Below, one piece after another: positions 19,999 to 32,355 of a DNA stretch of 64,000 nucleotides (its first letter is position 1; every line of letters begins with the position of its first letter). Source of the DNA: Borreliella bissettiae DN127. Its GTDB lineage: Bacteria; Spirochaetota; Spirochaetia; Borreliales; Borreliaceae. Both the position numbers and the translations under genes were made by a program. A model generated the notes under the pieces. It worked only from the letters and a program-made list of their open reading frames with translations. It made no database searches and had not been told where the DNA came from. The stretch lies in the NCBI RefSeq assembly GCF_000222305.1, contig NC_015921.1, forward strand, positions 620,001 to 684,000, written 5' to 3'.

Positions 19999-20625
19999 TT
20001 ATGCTCTCTTAGAATAATATTCTACAACCATTTGTTCATTAGCAAGTGTAGGTATCTCGTCTCTTGACGGAGCATGCTTTACTTTTATGTTTAAATCATC
20101 AGCATTTACTTCTATCCAAGTTGGTAAATTTCTAAGAGACGAAGTTTTTTCTATATTTGATCTTATTAATTTTTTTAGGCTGTCTTTTTCTTTTATTTGA
20201 ATTTGATCATTTGCTCTTAGTATTATTGAAGGGATTGTAACTCTTCTTCCATTTAATATAATAATACCGTGAGAAACTATTTGCCTTGCGTGTGCTCTTG
20301 AGATGGCAAATCCGGCTCTATATACAACATTGTCAATTCTTCTCTCAAGTATTGAGAGTAAGTTGTCTCCAGTAACACCGTGATGTTTTTTTGCTTCTTT
20401 AAAAGTGTTGGTTAGCTGTCTTTCGCTTACGCCATAAGTAAACTTTATCTTTTGCTTTTCTATCAATTGTTTTCCATATTCTGTGATCTTAGCTTTTCTG
20501 GCTTTTCCATGCATTCCGGGAGAATGCGGCTTTTTTTTAAGGAGTTTGTCATATTTTGGTTGCTCAAAAATGTTGATACCAAATCTCCTTACCAGCTTGC
20601 CTTTAGCTATTTGTTTTCTATTCAT
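19999..20625 (-). CDS. rpsD: 30S ribosomal protein S4
   Basis: 208 residues from ATG at 20625. S4 binds the 5' domain of 16S rRNA and starts 30S assembly. The S4 RNA-binding domain (about 96-160) contains LERRIDNVVYRAGFA and ARQIVSHGIIILNG. The frame extends one TTG codon upstream, but GAGG lies about 6 nt from the ATG, which decides the start. Unlike most ribosomal genes it is not in a ribosomal operon: it stands 28 nt behind initiator tRNA on the same strand and probably shares its transcript. It is on the strand I judge to be lagging. Confidence 0.97.
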   Translation of the reverse strand: MNRKQIAKGKLVRRFGINIFEQPKYDKLLKKKPHSPGMHGKARKAKITEYGKQLIEKQKIKFTYGVSERQLTNTFKEAKKHHGVTGDNLLSILERRIDNVVYRAGFAISRAHARQIVSHGIIILNGRRVTIPSIILRANDQIQIKEKDSLKKLIRSNIEKTSSLRNLPTWIEVNADDLNIKVKHAPSRDEIPTLANEQMVVEYYSKRA

Positions 20626-20653
20626 CAATTCCTCACATATTAAAAATAAAGCA

Positions 20654-20726
<73 letters not shown>

Positions 20727-20740
20727 TCTTACAGTTTAAA

Positions 20741-20770
20741 ATGTTAACATAACTTTATTATGAGTGTCAA
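20741..20770 (-). promoter_or_regulatory. Promoter for tRNA-fMet-rpsD
   Basis: On the minus strand: -35 TTGACA (20765-20770), 18-nt spacer, -10 TAACAT (20741-20746) preceded by TGT, an extended -10. The -10 ends 15 nt before the tRNA. One promoter could serve both tRNA-fMet and rpsD. Confidence 0.65.
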
Positions 20771-20807
20771 TTATTTGTTTATTATTAATTTAATTAAACT
20801 AAAATAA

Positions 20808-22169
20808 TTAGATTAAGAAATATATATCATTTATTTCTTTATATTCTTGTTTTATGATTTTTTTAATATCTTGTATTTTATTTATAAAATTTTTAAAGTC
20901 ATTTTCTGAATTCAAATTTATTTTGATATAAAGTATAAGGTTGTTGCCTTGATTATGAAAATTGAGTGTTTTAAATTTTATATGTGAATTTTTTAACGTG
21001 TCTTTTACGCTTCTTTTAAGATCTATATTTTGTTTTGAGAGCAAATTGTTTGCGTTATTTATTATTACGTTAAGTCCTTCTTTTATTATGATAAAGCCAA
21101 TAAATATAGACATAATTTTGTCAAAGCCACTCCACATGTAAGTTGCAAGTAGCAAGCTTAGTGTAATCCCGCCATGTGAGAATATACAGTTTTTATCAGC
21201 TGAAGCTAGTGCTAAGAGAAGTTGATTGTTGTATCTTTTTCCTATTTGGAATTTTGTCAAATATTCTATTATTTTCACTATAAAAAAAATGAAAGGGGTT
21301 AGTGGTATCCATAAGCTTTTTTTAAGAGATTTATTTGAAAATATTTCTAGTATGTTTTTTTTATCTTCTTTGCTGTGGTTGTGGTCATGGTCATGGTCAT
21401 GGTCATGATCGTGTGAGTGGCTGTGGTCGCGTTCATATATATCATCATTTTTATTTTTGTTTTGGTGTATATGTAGATTAAATCCAGACTCCCCCCCAAG
21501 AGTGATAAATTTATTTAATCCGGTTGTATTTAAAAATAGTGTAAATCCTGCCACAAGTATGATTATTCCCATGATAAAAGCTATTAAGCTTTCCATTAGT
21601 TTGTGTCCATGAGGATAATGGATGGTTTCGGGTTTGCTTGTAATTTTTAGACTAAAGTAAGTTATTGTAGATAAGACAAAGTCGGCCATGACGTGGAAAG
21701 CATCGGCAATAAGTGCAAATGAATTAAACAGTATTCCAACAGTAAGCTTGGAAGATATTGATGCTACTTCGGTAAATATAGAGATTATTCCTATTCCCAT
21801 CACAAATTTATCTTCTTCTATTTCAGATGCTAATTCTTTTTTATATTGAGAATCTTTATGTTCAAATCCCAAGCTTAAAAGCTCTTCTTGTATTTCAGCA
21901 ATTTGGCATGAAATTGTTTTAAATTTATTTTTTTTGCCGTAGTGAATTAAATTACTAATCATTATTCTTTCTATGCCCTCTGATTTAAAATCATCATCAA
22001 TATAAAGATGAGTTATTTTAATTTGATCAGCTTTTGCTTTTGCTTTAAGATTTGCAATTAATTTTGAATTTTTTTCAATATAAACAATGCAGATATCTTC
22101 TTTTTTTAAAGGATCCAGTTTTAAATAAGCAAATTTATGAATGTTTTTTAAGCTTATTACCTTGACCAT
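20808..22169 (-). CDS. Cation diffusion facilitator with N-terminal acetyltransferase-like domain
   Basis: 453 residues in two parts. Residues 1-113 resemble a GNAT acyltransferase: LYIDDDFKSEGIERIMISNL (acetyl-CoA loop area) and the ending LLSLGFEH. Residues 122-453 are a CDF metal exporter with six predicted helices, the metal-site residues Asp156, His159 and Asp163 in helix 2, and a cytoplasmic His/Asp-rich loop at about 249-265 (HSHSHDHDHDHDHDHDHNH region) between helices 4 and 5. Likely substrate is zinc or a similar divalent ion. SD AGGAGA is about 12 nt from the ATG. It is divergent from the next gene. The fusion is unusual, and the GNAT call is by eye. Confidence 0.88.
   Translation of the reverse strand: MVKVISLKNIHKFAYLKLDPLKKEDICIVYIEKNSKLIANLKAKAKADQIKITHLYIDDDFKSEGIERIMISNLIHYGKKNKFKTISCQIAEIQEELLSLGFEHKDSQYKKELASEIEEDKFVMGIGIISIFTEVASISSKLTVGILFNSFALIADAFHVMADFVLSTITYFSLKITSKPETIHYPHGHKLMESLIAFIMGIIILVAGFTLFLNTTGLNKFITLGGESGFNLHIHQNKNKNDDIYERDHSHSHDHDHDHDHDHNHSKEDKKNILEIFSNKSLKKSLWIPLTPFIFFIVKIIEYLTKFQIGKRYNNQLLLALASADKNCIFSHGGITLSLLLATYMWSGFDKIMSIFIGFIIIKEGLNVIINNANNLLSKQNIDLKRSVKDTLKNSHIKFKTLNFHNQGNNLILYIKINLNSENDFKNFINKIQDIKKIIKQEYKEINDIYFLI
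21383..21406 (+). repeat. Hexanucleotide tandem repeat (GGTCAT)4 coding the His/Asp loop
   Basis: Four perfect copies of GGTCAT with degenerate flanking copies. Read on the minus strand they encode alternating His and Asp in the metal-binding loop of the CDF protein. In-frame copy changes would lengthen or shorten the loop without a frameshift. Confidence 0.95.
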
Positions 22170-22204
22170 AATTGTAACATTCTCCTAGTTATTGCATAAT
22201 TTTA

Positions 22205-22219
22205 TTAATGTAACATTAA
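22205..22219. promoter_or_regulatory. Candidate operator palindrome between the CDF gene and the 122-residue gene
   Basis: Perfect palindrome with 7-nt arms around one central base (TTAATGT-A-ACATTAA). The core TGTAACATT recurs at 22173-22181, between the SD and the start of the CDF gene. The position in a 121-bp divergent intergenic region fits a metalloregulator site, but no regulator is identified. Confidence 0.35.
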
Positions 22220-22290
22220 CGCTACATTCTATCATTTATTAAATTTAAGCTCAATCTTGGTTTCTTGGGGCAAAAGCGAGGGATTATTTT

Positions 22291-22659
22291 ATGCGGCAAG
22301 CAGATTTTTTCACAAAAAAATGTAAAAAAATTATTTTAAATAATAATGATTTGCAAAGTTTAATTGATAATATTAAAAATATTTTTTACGAGGTTTTAAA
22401 AGAGTTTGACAAAAAGTCATTAGAAGATATATTCAATTATTATTATGAAACTTATGATCTTAATAATAGTTTATACAGCTTTATAGAAAAATTTGCTCCA
22501 ATTATTAATTTTTTATTATTTGAAGATTTGGAATATAATTTTAATTCTGATGAGAAAAAACTTATTTTAAATGTATTTGATTTATCTGCCAATACTCTTG
22601 CAAGCAACAAATTAAATAAGCTTGCAAGTGCTTTGGTTTCTCTAAAGATATTAAATTGA
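22291..22659 (+). CDS. Hypothetical 122-residue protein
   Basis: ATG 22291 with GAGGGA upstream. The protein is acidic to neutral, predicted mostly helical, and rich in Asn, Leu, Lys and Phe, with no signal peptide, membrane segment or cysteine cluster (one Cys, near residue 11). I recognise no domain. It is divergent from the CDF transporter and convergent with cdd, whose stop is only 13 nt away with no visible terminator. By position it corresponds to B31 BB0617. No function can be proposed. Confidence 0.8.
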   Translation: MRQADFFTKKCKKIILNNNDLQSLIDNIKNIFYEVLKEFDKKSLEDIFNYYYETYDLNNSLYSFIEKFAPIINFLLFEDLEYNFNSDEKKLILNVFDLSANTLASNKLNKLASALVSLKILN

Positions 22660-22672
22660 TTGCAAACTGCTA

Positions 22673-23110
22673 TTACGTAACTCTTCTTAGTTCTTTTTTG
22701 TCAAAAGGAGCTTTAAGCAAATCTTTTAATGTATAAATTTTTATTGGCATTTTGTTTTCATTAAATGATTTAGATTCTGTTATTATTATTTTTGTATCTT
22801 GATCAAAAAACTCTGACATTACTTGCAGGCATATAGCGCACGGAATAGATTCAGGACTTGTATTGAGCAATAAAAAATCTATTGTTTGTACACCAATTTT
22901 TGCAATCATATTTAAAATCGCGCTTCTTTCTGCGCAACAAGTTGCTCCAAAGCTTGCATTCTCAACATTTGTTCCAATAAAAAATTCGTTTGCTTTAGTC
23001 TTGATGCAGGCACCTACTTTGAATTTTGAATATGGAGAATAGGAATTGTTTCTTGCTTTTTCTGCCATATAAAATGCTTTATCTATATCTTCTTGTTTTA
23101 GTTTTTCCAC
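22673..23110 (-). CDS. cdd: Cytidine deaminase
   Basis: 145-residue zinc enzyme converting cytidine and deoxycytidine to uridine and deoxyuridine in pyrimidine salvage. NVENASFG substrate loop at 48-55, the zinc and proton-shuttle motif C59-A-E61, and the PCAIC zinc ligands Cys91 and Cys94, typical of the small tetrameric CDA type. The start is GTG at 23110 with AGGTGG about 6 nt upstream. It suits an organism without de novo pyrimidine synthesis (established for Borrelia). Confidence 0.97.
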   Translation of the reverse strand: MEKLKQEDIDKAFYMAEKARNNSYSPYSKFKVGACIKTKANEFFIGTNVENASFGATCCAERSAILNMIAKIGVQTIDFLLLNTSPESIPCAICLQVMSEFFDQDTKIIITESKSFNENKMPIKIYTLKDLLKAPFDKKELRRVT

Positions 23111-23187
23111 AATTTTCCACCTGTTGTATTTTTTAGTGATTGTGGTTTATTTTATTGAAATATTGTAATATAGTCAATGTAAAATAA

Positions 23188-25834
<2,647 letters not shown>

Positions 25835-25928
25835 TTAACCATAAAATAATAAATGCTAATATATTGCCTGTGTTTATTAGCAAATCATTTTGTATTATAC
25901 TTTATAATAATGCTTTTTAATAATAGCA

Positions 25929-25955
25929 TTGACAAAGCATTATTGAATTTATACA
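25929..25955 (+). promoter_or_regulatory. Promoter for the tRNA with CAT anticodon
   Basis: -35 TTGACA at 25929-25934 and -10 TATACA at 25950-25955. The spacer is 15 nt, slightly short. The tRNA begins 17 nt downstream of the -10. Confidence 0.5.
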
Positions 25956-25971
25956 CTTAATAAAGGTTTAG

Positions 25972-26045
25972 GCTGATGTAGCTCAGTTGGTTAGAGCACT
26001 CGGCTCATATCCGAGTTGTCGTGGGTTCAAGTCCCTCCATCAGCA
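25972..26045 (+). tRNA. tRNA with CAT anticodon (elongator Met or Ile2)
   Basis: Acceptor GCTGATG/CATCAGC, anticodon loop CTCATAT, A73. It lacks the initiator anticodon-stem G-C run, so it is not tRNA-fMet. CAT also occurs in tRNA-Ile2, where TilS changes C34 to lysidine, and sequence alone does not separate the two here. The DJ-1 family gene starts 13 nt later and may share the transcript. Confidence 0.93.
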
Positions 26046-26058
26046 TTAGGAGTTGTAA

Positions 26059-26607
26059 ATGGTAGTGGGGATTATTCTTGCAAATGGTTTTGAAGATATT
26101 GAGGCCATAGTTCCGATTGATATTTTAAGACGGGGCAATGTTAATATTCAAGTTATCAGCTCAAATGATGACAATGTTGTGATAAGTTCAAAAGGGGTTT
26201 CTTTTTTAGCAGATGATGTAATATCAAACTGTAAGGAAAATTGTTTTGATTTAATAATTCTTCCAGGAGGCATGCTTGGAGCTACTAATCTTTTTAATTC
26301 AAAAGAATTAGATTTGATTTTAAAAGATATGAATGCTAGAGGTAAATATATTGCAGCTATTTGTGCTTCTCCAGTAGTAGTGCTTGCTGCTAAAGGTCTT
26401 CTAGGGCTTAATAAGTTTACGTGTTATCCAGGTTTAGAAAAAAATGTGCTTGATGGTAAGTTTGTAGATAAAAATATTGTTATAAGCAATCATTTTATTA
26501 CTTCTAAAGGCGTTGGAACTTCATTTGAATTTGCTTTTACTCTTCTTGAAATTGTAAAAGGGAAGCAAGTAATGGAAAGTGTTAAAAAAGCAACTTTACT
26601 TTGCTAG
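26059..26607 (+). CDS. DJ-1/PfpI (ThiJ) family protein
   Basis: 182 residues with the DJ-1 subfamily features: Glu15 in GFEDIEAIVP and the reactive Cys102 in AAICASPVVVLA. DJ-1-type proteins are proposed to protect against reactive carbonyls and oxidative stress, and older annotations linked them to thiamine synthesis, for which there is no support here. SD TAGGAG is 7 nt from ATG 26059. It lies directly behind a tRNA gene and could be processed from the same transcript. Confidence 0.92.
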   Translation: MVVGIILANGFEDIEAIVPIDILRRGNVNIQVISSNDDNVVISSKGVSFLADDVISNCKENCFDLIILPGGMLGATNLFNSKELDLILKDMNARGKYIAAICASPVVVLAAKGLLGLNKFTCYPGLEKNVLDGKFVDKNIVISNHFITSKGVGTSFEFAFTLLEIVKGKQVMESVKKATLLC

Positions 26608-26675
26608 AATTGAATATAAAACTATTTAAAATTATTTTAATAAATAAACCAGATTTTAGGTTTTAAAATTAAAAA

Positions 26676-27896
26676 TCATAAATTTTTTGGAATTAAATTA
26701 TAAATGTTTTCAAGAATAGTTAATTCCTCGTTTGTTTTTATTACCAGTATTTTTACTTTGCTATTAGTGGTTGATATTTCTTTAGATTCTAAATTCTTGT
26801 TTTGGGCCATTTCATTTTTTTCAAGGTCCAGCTCTATTCCAATTTTTTCAAACCCTTTTAGTGCAAGATCTCTTATTTTATAATCAACAATTCCAATTCC
26901 ACCTGTAAAAACTATTGCATCAACATTAAAATCAAGAGCAGCAATGTAAGATCCGATATATTTTTTTATTCTATATGTCATTATATCTATTGCAAGTTTT
27001 GATTGATATTCTCCTTCTTCAATTTTGTTCCAAATATCTCTCATGTCATTTGATTTTTCAGAAATTCCTAGTATGCCGCTTTCTTTATTTAATATTTCTT
27101 CAATTTGTTTGGTGGTTTTATTTAATATATTGCTCATCAAATTAATAATTGATGGGTCTATATCACCGCTTCTTGTTCCCATTGCAAGCCCTTCAAGCGG
27201 AGTAATTCCCATGCTTGTGTCATAAGATTTTCCATTTTTAACAGCATTAATGCTTGCTCCATTTCCAAGATGTAATATTATTAAATTTAGATTATCTATT
27301 TTTTTATTTAAAATTTCTGAAGATCTTTTTGTTATGAACGAATAAGAAAGGCCATGAAAGCCATATTTTCTAATATTGTATTTTTTATACCAAGAATATG
27401 GAATTGCATAAAGAAAAGCATGTTCTTTTATAGTTTGATGCCATGAAGTATCAAAGCATAAAACTTGTTTTGCGTGTGGTAAAATTTTAAGCACCGCTTC
27501 TATTGCGATGATTGCATTTGGGTTGTGAAGTGGAGCAAGTTCAGAAATTTGTTTTAATGTATTTAAAATACTGTTTGTAAGAATTACTGAATTTTTAAGA
27601 CTTAAGCCCCCATGTACAACTCTGTGTCCTATTATTTCAATTTCATTAATGGTTTTAAGGATGTTTAAATTGCTGCTTAATAGCAATTCAAACATTTTCT
27701 CTATTGCTTTTTGGTGATTTTCAATTCCTTTTTCAAATCTTTCTGTTATTGATCCGTCAGTATTTATAATTTTTATGATTGATTTTTGTGATTTTATTTT
27801 TTCAACAATTCCAGATATTATTTTTTTTGAATTTTCATATTGATAAATAGCAAATTTCAATGAAGAACTTCCTGTGTTTATTATTAATATTTTCAT
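26676..27896 (-). CDS. ackA: Acetate kinase
   Basis: 406 residues. It interconverts acetyl phosphate plus ADP with acetate plus ATP, and in Borrelia it links imported acetate to acetyl phosphate and the mevalonate path (established for B. burgdorferi). ASKHA signature [14 protein letters not shown] at 2-15, later HRVVHGG, then GNGAS and the adenosine motif FTGGIG. The frame extends eight codons further to a TTG, but AAGGA at 8 nt spacing points to ATG 27896. Its start lies 25 nt after the mfd stop, so the two are probably an operon. Confidence 0.97.
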   Translation of the reverse strand: MKILIINTGSSSLKFAIYQYENSKKIISGIVEKIKSQKSIIKIINTDGSITERFEKGIENHQKAIEKMFELLLSSNLNILKTINEIEIIGHRVVHGGLSLKNSVILTNSILNTLKQISELAPLHNPNAIIAIEAVLKILPHAKQVLCFDTSWHQTIKEHAFLYAIPYSWYKKYNIRKYGFHGLSYSFITKRSSEILNKKIDNLNLIILHLGNGASINAVKNGKSYDTSMGITPLEGLAMGTRSGDIDPSIINLMSNILNKTTKQIEEILNKESGILGISEKSNDMRDIWNKIEEGEYQSKLAIDIMTYRIKKYIGSYIAALDFNVDAIVFTGGIGIVDYKIRDLALKGFEKIGIELDLEKNEMAQNKNLESKEISTTNSKVKILVIKTNEELTILENIYNLIPKNL

Positions 27897-27921
27897 TTTT
27901 TTTCCTTTTGTATTTGACAAG

Positions 27922-30900
27922 CTATGTGTTTGTTTTTAGTAAGTTAATATTTTTATATATGTAATTTATTTTCTCAGATTTTTCAATATTTTTAAAGCTT
28001 AAAAATATTGATTTTTGATATGAGGGATTTAACATTAATAAATTAGGATGTTTTTGAAGTATTTCTATTATTTTTTCCATAGGGATGCTTTCTATATTTT
28101 TATATTCTATTTCCAAAGTTTTGTTTGTTTCTTTTAATTTTATTATGTTTAAATCTTTTGCTAAAATCTTAAGTTCAGCCAACATTAATAGACTATTTAT
28201 TTCTTTGGGTATTGGGCCAAATTTGTCTTGCAGCTCCGATCTTATTTTTTTATTTTCTTCTTCAGTTTGAATTTCAAAGATTTTTTTGTAGATTAGTATT
28301 TTATCCTGTTCGTTTTTTGCATAATTGTCGGGAATAAAGCCACTATAGTTAATTTCAATATCAACTTCTTTTTCTGACGAGATTTTTCCCATTTTCTTTT
28401 CAATTGCTTTATTTAGCATTGTTAGATAGTAATCTAATCCAATTGACTCAATCTCTCCGTGTTGTTCTCTGCCAAGTAAATTTCCAACACCCCTTATTTC
28501 CATATCTTTCATTGCTATTTTAAAACCTGCTCCTAGATCTGAAAATTCGGTTATTGCTCTTAGCCTTTCAATAGAGCACTCATTTAGTTTTTCGCTATCT
28601 TGGTATAAAAAATAAGCATAAGCTTTTTTAGATCCTCTTCCAACTCTTCCTTTTAGTTGATATAGCTGTGCAAGTCCAAACTTGTTTGCATTATTTATTA
28701 TTATTGTATTTGCATTTGGAATGTCTATTCCATTTTCAATTATTGTTGTTGCCAATAAAATTTGATATGCTTTTTTAATAAAATTGTGCATTATGTTTTC
28801 AATCTCGTCTCCTGTAAGTTTTCCATGAATTATTGCAATTCTTGCATAAGGAGTTAATTTTTCAATAAGCGTTTTTAAATAATGCAGTTCTTCAATATTG
28901 TGATTTACTAAAAAAACTTGACCATCTCGAGATAGTTCGCTTTCAATTGCATGTTTTATTAAAAGTTCGCTAAACGATTCTAAATAAGTTTCTATTTTTA
29001 CTCTGTTTTTAGGTGGAATTTTTAAAACGGAAATATCTCTGAGCTTAATTAGTGACATGTGAAGAGATCTAGGAATTGGTGTTGCAGAAAGAGCAAGGCA
29101 ATCAACAGAAATTTTTATTTCTTTAAGTTTTTCTTTTTCTTTTACGCCAAATCTTTGTTCTTCATCAATTATTATTAATCCTAAATTTTTGCAAGTGATT
29201 TTTTTTGAAAGAATTTTGTGTGTTCCTATGATTATATCAATTTTCCCACTTTTCATTTCTTTTAAAATCCGGGTTTCTGTGTTATTTTTGATAAATCTGC
29301 TTAATACTTCGATTTTGATTGGAAAATTTTTAAATCTTTTTTTGAATGTACTGAAATGCTGTTCTGCCAAGATAGTTGTTGGTGAGAGTACAATTACCTG
29401 TTTGTTTCCCATTACGGCTTTAAAAGCAGCTCTCATAGCAACTTCGGTTTTTCCAAATCCAACATCTCCACAAAGAAGGCGATCCATCACTTTAAAGCTC
29501 ATCATATCTTCTTTTATTTCTTTTATTGCTCTTATTTGATCTTGAGTTTCATCGTATGGAAATTCAGATTCAAATAACAATTGTAATTCGTTATCTTCTG
29601 GGTATTTAATGCCCTTAATGCTTTCTCTTTTTGAATAAAGTTCTATTAATTTGTCCGCAATCTCTTCGATTCTTTTTTTTGCGTTTGCTTTGTTTTTTAT
29701 CCATGTTTTAGAACTGATTTTGTCTAATTTAATATTTTTAGGATCACTTCCAATGTATTTTTGGATTAAATTTGTTTGTTCAATTGGAATGAAAAGTTTT
29801 TCTCCTTCAGCGTATTCAATTTCAATATAATCCTTTTCAAGAGAGCTTGTTTTTATTCTCTTTATTTGTCTAAATATACCAATTCCATGGTTTATGTGAA
29901 CTACATGACTATTTTTCTCAATCTCAACGAAAGAGTCAATAGCTTTTGTTTTTGAAGATTCAAAGGTTTTGTTTATTTTTTGCCCTGTATTGAAAATGTT
30001 TGATTCAAGAATAATGGCAATTTTTTCTTTTTCTATTATTAAAGAGCTAGATATTTTTAACACCTCAATTGATACTTTTGGTAATTCTTTGAAAATATAT
30101 TTAAGTTTTTCTTTTTGTGATTCAGATTCTGCTGCAATAATGATTTTAAATCCATTTTTTAGCCAATTTTCAAATTCCTCTTTTGTAAGTGCTATATTTG
30201 AAAAAAAGTTTCTTCCACTTTCGATTTTAAATTCTATAATTTCTTTTGATTTAGGACTTTTAATCTTTGAAAATAAAACATTACTTTTTAGATTAAAGGT
30301 TTTAGAATTTAAGAGAATTCTTTTTGGATTAATTATATTTTTACCAGCTTCTTTTGCTTCTTTGTAAAGCTTTTCATATTCTTGGTGTATTTTTTCAATT
30401 TCTTTTTCGAAATCGTTAATTTCAAAGTTTACAATAGGTGTGTGTTTTTCAATTTCATCAATCAAGTAAGTATTTGCTACTAGTGGATAAAACATTTCTT
30501 CTGTTTTTGTTTCTTTTTTAAAATCTAACTCATCAAGAATCTTTTTATATTCAGCAGATTTAATCTTCATTTTTAGGGTGTTAACAGCATCTTTGTCCCA
30601 AATAATTTCTTTTTTTGGAAGAATTTGGAATTCTAAAATTTCATTATCGTGTTTTAATTGGGTTAAGGGATTAAATTTCTTTATTTCTTCTATTTTGTCA
30701 AAGTTTAGTATAATTCTTATTGGATTTTGCTCTCCAAAGGGATATAAATCTATAATTTCTCCTTTTATTGTAAATTCTCCCGGAATTGTTACTCTGAATG
30801 TTTTTTCATATCCCAATGTTATAAGAGTTTTTTCAATGCTTGCTATATTAATATTGGTATTTTTTTCAATTTTATATATATTCTTTAGTAATGTATTTTT

Positions 30901-31296
30901 ATCGGGTATTTTGCTAAGCAATGATTTTAATACCGTAATATATATTCCAGGATTTTTTTTATAAAAATTGATTAAAAATTTGATTCTTTCGTTAAAGATC
31001 GTATTTTTTGAGCCAATACCCTTGTATACAAGGGGGCTAAAATAGTTTAGTTCAAAGATTTGATTTGTAACTACTTGTAAATCGTTTTTGATTTTATCTA
31101 ATGTGTGCTCGTCTTTAACTATTAATATTATTTTTTCAGTTTTACTATATTCTTTGATTTTTTTTATTAAAAAAGCCTTGAAAAATCCTTCGTATCCTGT
31201 TAATGAAAAAAATGTATTTTGTTCTAAAAATTCTTTCATTTTTTTTAAATTGGAATTATTTTTTAATATTGTTGTTAGTTCTTCATCTATATTCAT
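27922..31296 (-). CDS. mfd: Transcription-repair coupling factor Mfd
   Basis: 1124 residues. It removes stalled RNA polymerase and recruits UvrA to lesions. The N-terminal UvrB-like region is followed by the RNA-polymerase interaction domain ([12 protein letters not shown]), then the translocase motor with Walker A GDVGFGKT at 610-617 and motif [14 protein letters not shown] and motif VI (QLKGRVGRG) follow, and the C-terminal TRCF domain that hides the UvrA-binding site. The N-terminal third is Lys/Ile/Asn-rich. SD AAAGGT precedes the ATG. It is divergent from the exported-protein gene at 31393. Confidence 0.97.
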   Translation of the reverse strand: MNIDEELTTILKNNSNLKKMKEFLEQNTFFSLTGYEGFFKAFLIKKIKEYSKTEKIILIVKDEHTLDKIKNDLQVVTNQIFELNYFSPLVYKGIGSKNTIFNERIKFLINFYKKNPGIYITVLKSLLSKIPDKNTLLKNIYKIEKNTNINIASIEKTLITLGYEKTFRVTIPGEFTIKGEIIDLYPFGEQNPIRIILNFDKIEEIKKFNPLTQLKHDNEILEFQILPKKEIIWDKDAVNTLKMKIKSAEYKKILDELDFKKETKTEEMFYPLVANTYLIDEIEKHTPIVNFEINDFEKEIEKIHQEYEKLYKEAKEAGKNIINPKRILLNSKTFNLKSNVLFSKIKSPKSKEIIEFKIESGRNFFSNIALTKEEFENWLKNGFKIIIAAESESQKEKLKYIFKELPKVSIEVLKISSSLIIEKEKIAIILESNIFNTGQKINKTFESSKTKAIDSFVEIEKNSHVVHINHGIGIFRQIKRIKTSSLEKDYIEIEYAEGEKLFIPIEQTNLIQKYIGSDPKNIKLDKISSKTWIKNKANAKKRIEEIADKLIELYSKRESIKGIKYPEDNELQLLFESEFPYDETQDQIRAIKEIKEDMMSFKVMDRLLCGDVGFGKTEVAMRAAFKAVMGNKQVIVLSPTTILAEQHFSTFKKRFKNFPIKIEVLSRFIKNNTETRILKEMKSGKIDIIIGTHKILSKKITCKNLGLIIIDEEQRFGVKEKEKLKEIKISVDCLALSATPIPRSLHMSLIKLRDISVLKIPPKNRVKIETYLESFSELLIKHAIESELSRDGQVFLVNHNIEELHYLKTLIEKLTPYARIAIIHGKLTGDEIENIMHNFIKKAYQILLATTIIENGIDIPNANTIIINNANKFGLAQLYQLKGRVGRGSKKAYAYFLYQDSEKLNECSIERLRAITEFSDLGAGFKIAMKDMEIRGVGNLLGREQHGEIESIGLDYYLTMLNKAIEKKMGKISSEKEVDIEINYSGFIPDNYAKNEQDKILIYKKIFEIQTEEENKKIRSELQDKFGPIPKEINSLLMLAELKILAKDLNIIKLKETNKTLEIEYKNIESIPMEKIIEILQKHPNLLMLNPSYQKSIFLSFKNIEKSEKINYIYKNINLLKTNT

Positions 31297-31321
31297 TTTT
31301 TACCTTTTTGTTTAATTAATT

Positions 31322-31339
31322 TAGTATAATAATATACTA
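31322..31339. promoter_or_regulatory. Inverted repeat in the mfd / exported-protein divergent region
   Basis: TAGTATA (31322-31328) and TATACTA (31333-31339) are exact inverses around ATAA. The arms contain -10-like hexamers on both strands, so the element may simply be back-to-back promoters. Confidence 0.3.
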
Positions 31340-31392
31340 TAGGCATTATTACTTTCTTTATATATAATGTGGTTAGGTTTTGAGGGGAGCTT

Positions 31393-32355
31393 ATGAATAT
31401 TAGAAAATTGCTTTTTTATATCTTTTTTATGAATATTTCTTTTGTTTTGTTTGCTGGAGATTACAAGGGCCTTGATTTTAAAATCAAGTTTTTCAATCAA
31501 TCTATTTATCGTGTCAATAGTAATGTTTTTATTGAAGTTTCTATTAGCAATGCATCTGAGAGTGTTTTAACTTTAGAAATAGGCGATATTAATTCTTTTG
31601 GCTTTGATTTTGATGTTACTGATACCACCAATATTAAAGTTAAAAGACCTATTGAATATGTTAAAAAGAGATCTAAAAATGTTGCAATTCCTGTTAGAAA
31701 TATGAGCCTGAGGCCTAATGAAAAATTTTCTGTAGTTATTAACTTAAATCAATTTGTTAAGTTTAGTAAAGATGGAGTTTATTTTGTTAAGGGTATTTTT
31801 TTCCCAGACATTTCAGATCCATCTAATAAAAAAGAATCCAATATTATTACGCTTTTTTTAAATGATGGTTTTGATGAAGATCGGGGCAATATAGATCTTG
31901 TTAATTTATCTGAAAATAATGATATTCAAGATATCTTGAAAAAGAAAAAATTGTCTCCTGATGAGATTGTCAAATATTTGCTAAAGGCGTTGCAGTTTGG
32001 GAAAAAAGAAAAGTTCTTTTTATATCTTGATATTGAAGGTTTGTTATTAAATGACAAAGGCAAGGCATACCTTTATAAGCAAAAGTTATCACCTATCCCT
32101 AATAAAAATGTAGTTGAAGAATATAAAGAATATTTGTGGAATTCTAATAATTCAGATATTTCAAAAGCACCAAATAAATTTTCTATTATTGAGACGACTT
32201 ATTCTGATACTTCGGGCAAGGTGATTGCTGATTTATATTTTGACGATGGGCAATTTTATATTTCCAAAAGATATACTTTCTTCTTCAAAAAATATGATTA
32301 TTATTGGATAATTTATGACTACATTGTTCAAAATACTGGCATTAAGGAAAAGTAA
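31393..32355 (+). CDS. Exported hypothetical protein with beta-rich and NTF2-like halves
   Basis: 320 residues with a cleavable signal (MNIRKLLFYIFFMNISFVLFA|GD), start ATG 31393 behind GAGGGGAG. Residues 23-160 look like an all-beta domain that handles extracellular material (alternating hydrophobic strands, SLRPNEKFSVVINL). Residues about 195-315 have the helix-then-curved-sheet look of NTF2-like folds, ending YYWIIYDYIV. No catalytic motif. It overlaps the downstream LysM-amidase start by 41 nt, which suggests coupled expression and a cell-wall-related role. Corresponds by position to B31 BB0624. Domain impressions are by eye. Confidence 0.8.
   Translation: MNIRKLLFYIFFMNISFVLFAGDYKGLDFKIKFFNQSIYRVNSNVFIEVSISNASESVLTLEIGDINSFGFDFDVTDTTNIKVKRPIEYVKKRSKNVAIPVRNMSLRPNEKFSVVINLNQFVKFSKDGVYFVKGIFFPDISDPSNKKESNIITLFLNDGFDEDRGNIDLVNLSENNDIQDILKKKKLSPDEIVKYLLKALQFGKKEKFFLYLDIEGLLLNDKGKAYLYKQKLSPIPNKNVVEEYKEYLWNSNNSDISKAPNKFSIIETTYSDTSGKVIADLYFDDGQFYISKRYTFFFKKYDYYWIIYDYIVQNTGIKEK

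Noticed and set aside
20626-20628. TTG as the start of rpsD
   Set aside because: The ATG one codon later has the better SD spacing and the expected S4 N-terminus.
21375-21425. GGTCAT repeats as a CRISPR or intergenic VNTR
   Set aside because: No spacers, six-base units, and the whole array is in frame within the CDF coding sequence.
27897-27920. TTG eight codons upstream as the acetate kinase start
   Set aside because: AAGGA is well placed for ATG 27896, which gives the canonical [13 protein letters not shown]-terminus.
28085-31315. Several plus-strand ORFs of 60-132 codons opposite mfd
   Set aside because: They are shadows of mfd in the T-rich complement: Phe/Ser/Ile-rich, no SD, and they match codon-position bias of the minus-strand gene.
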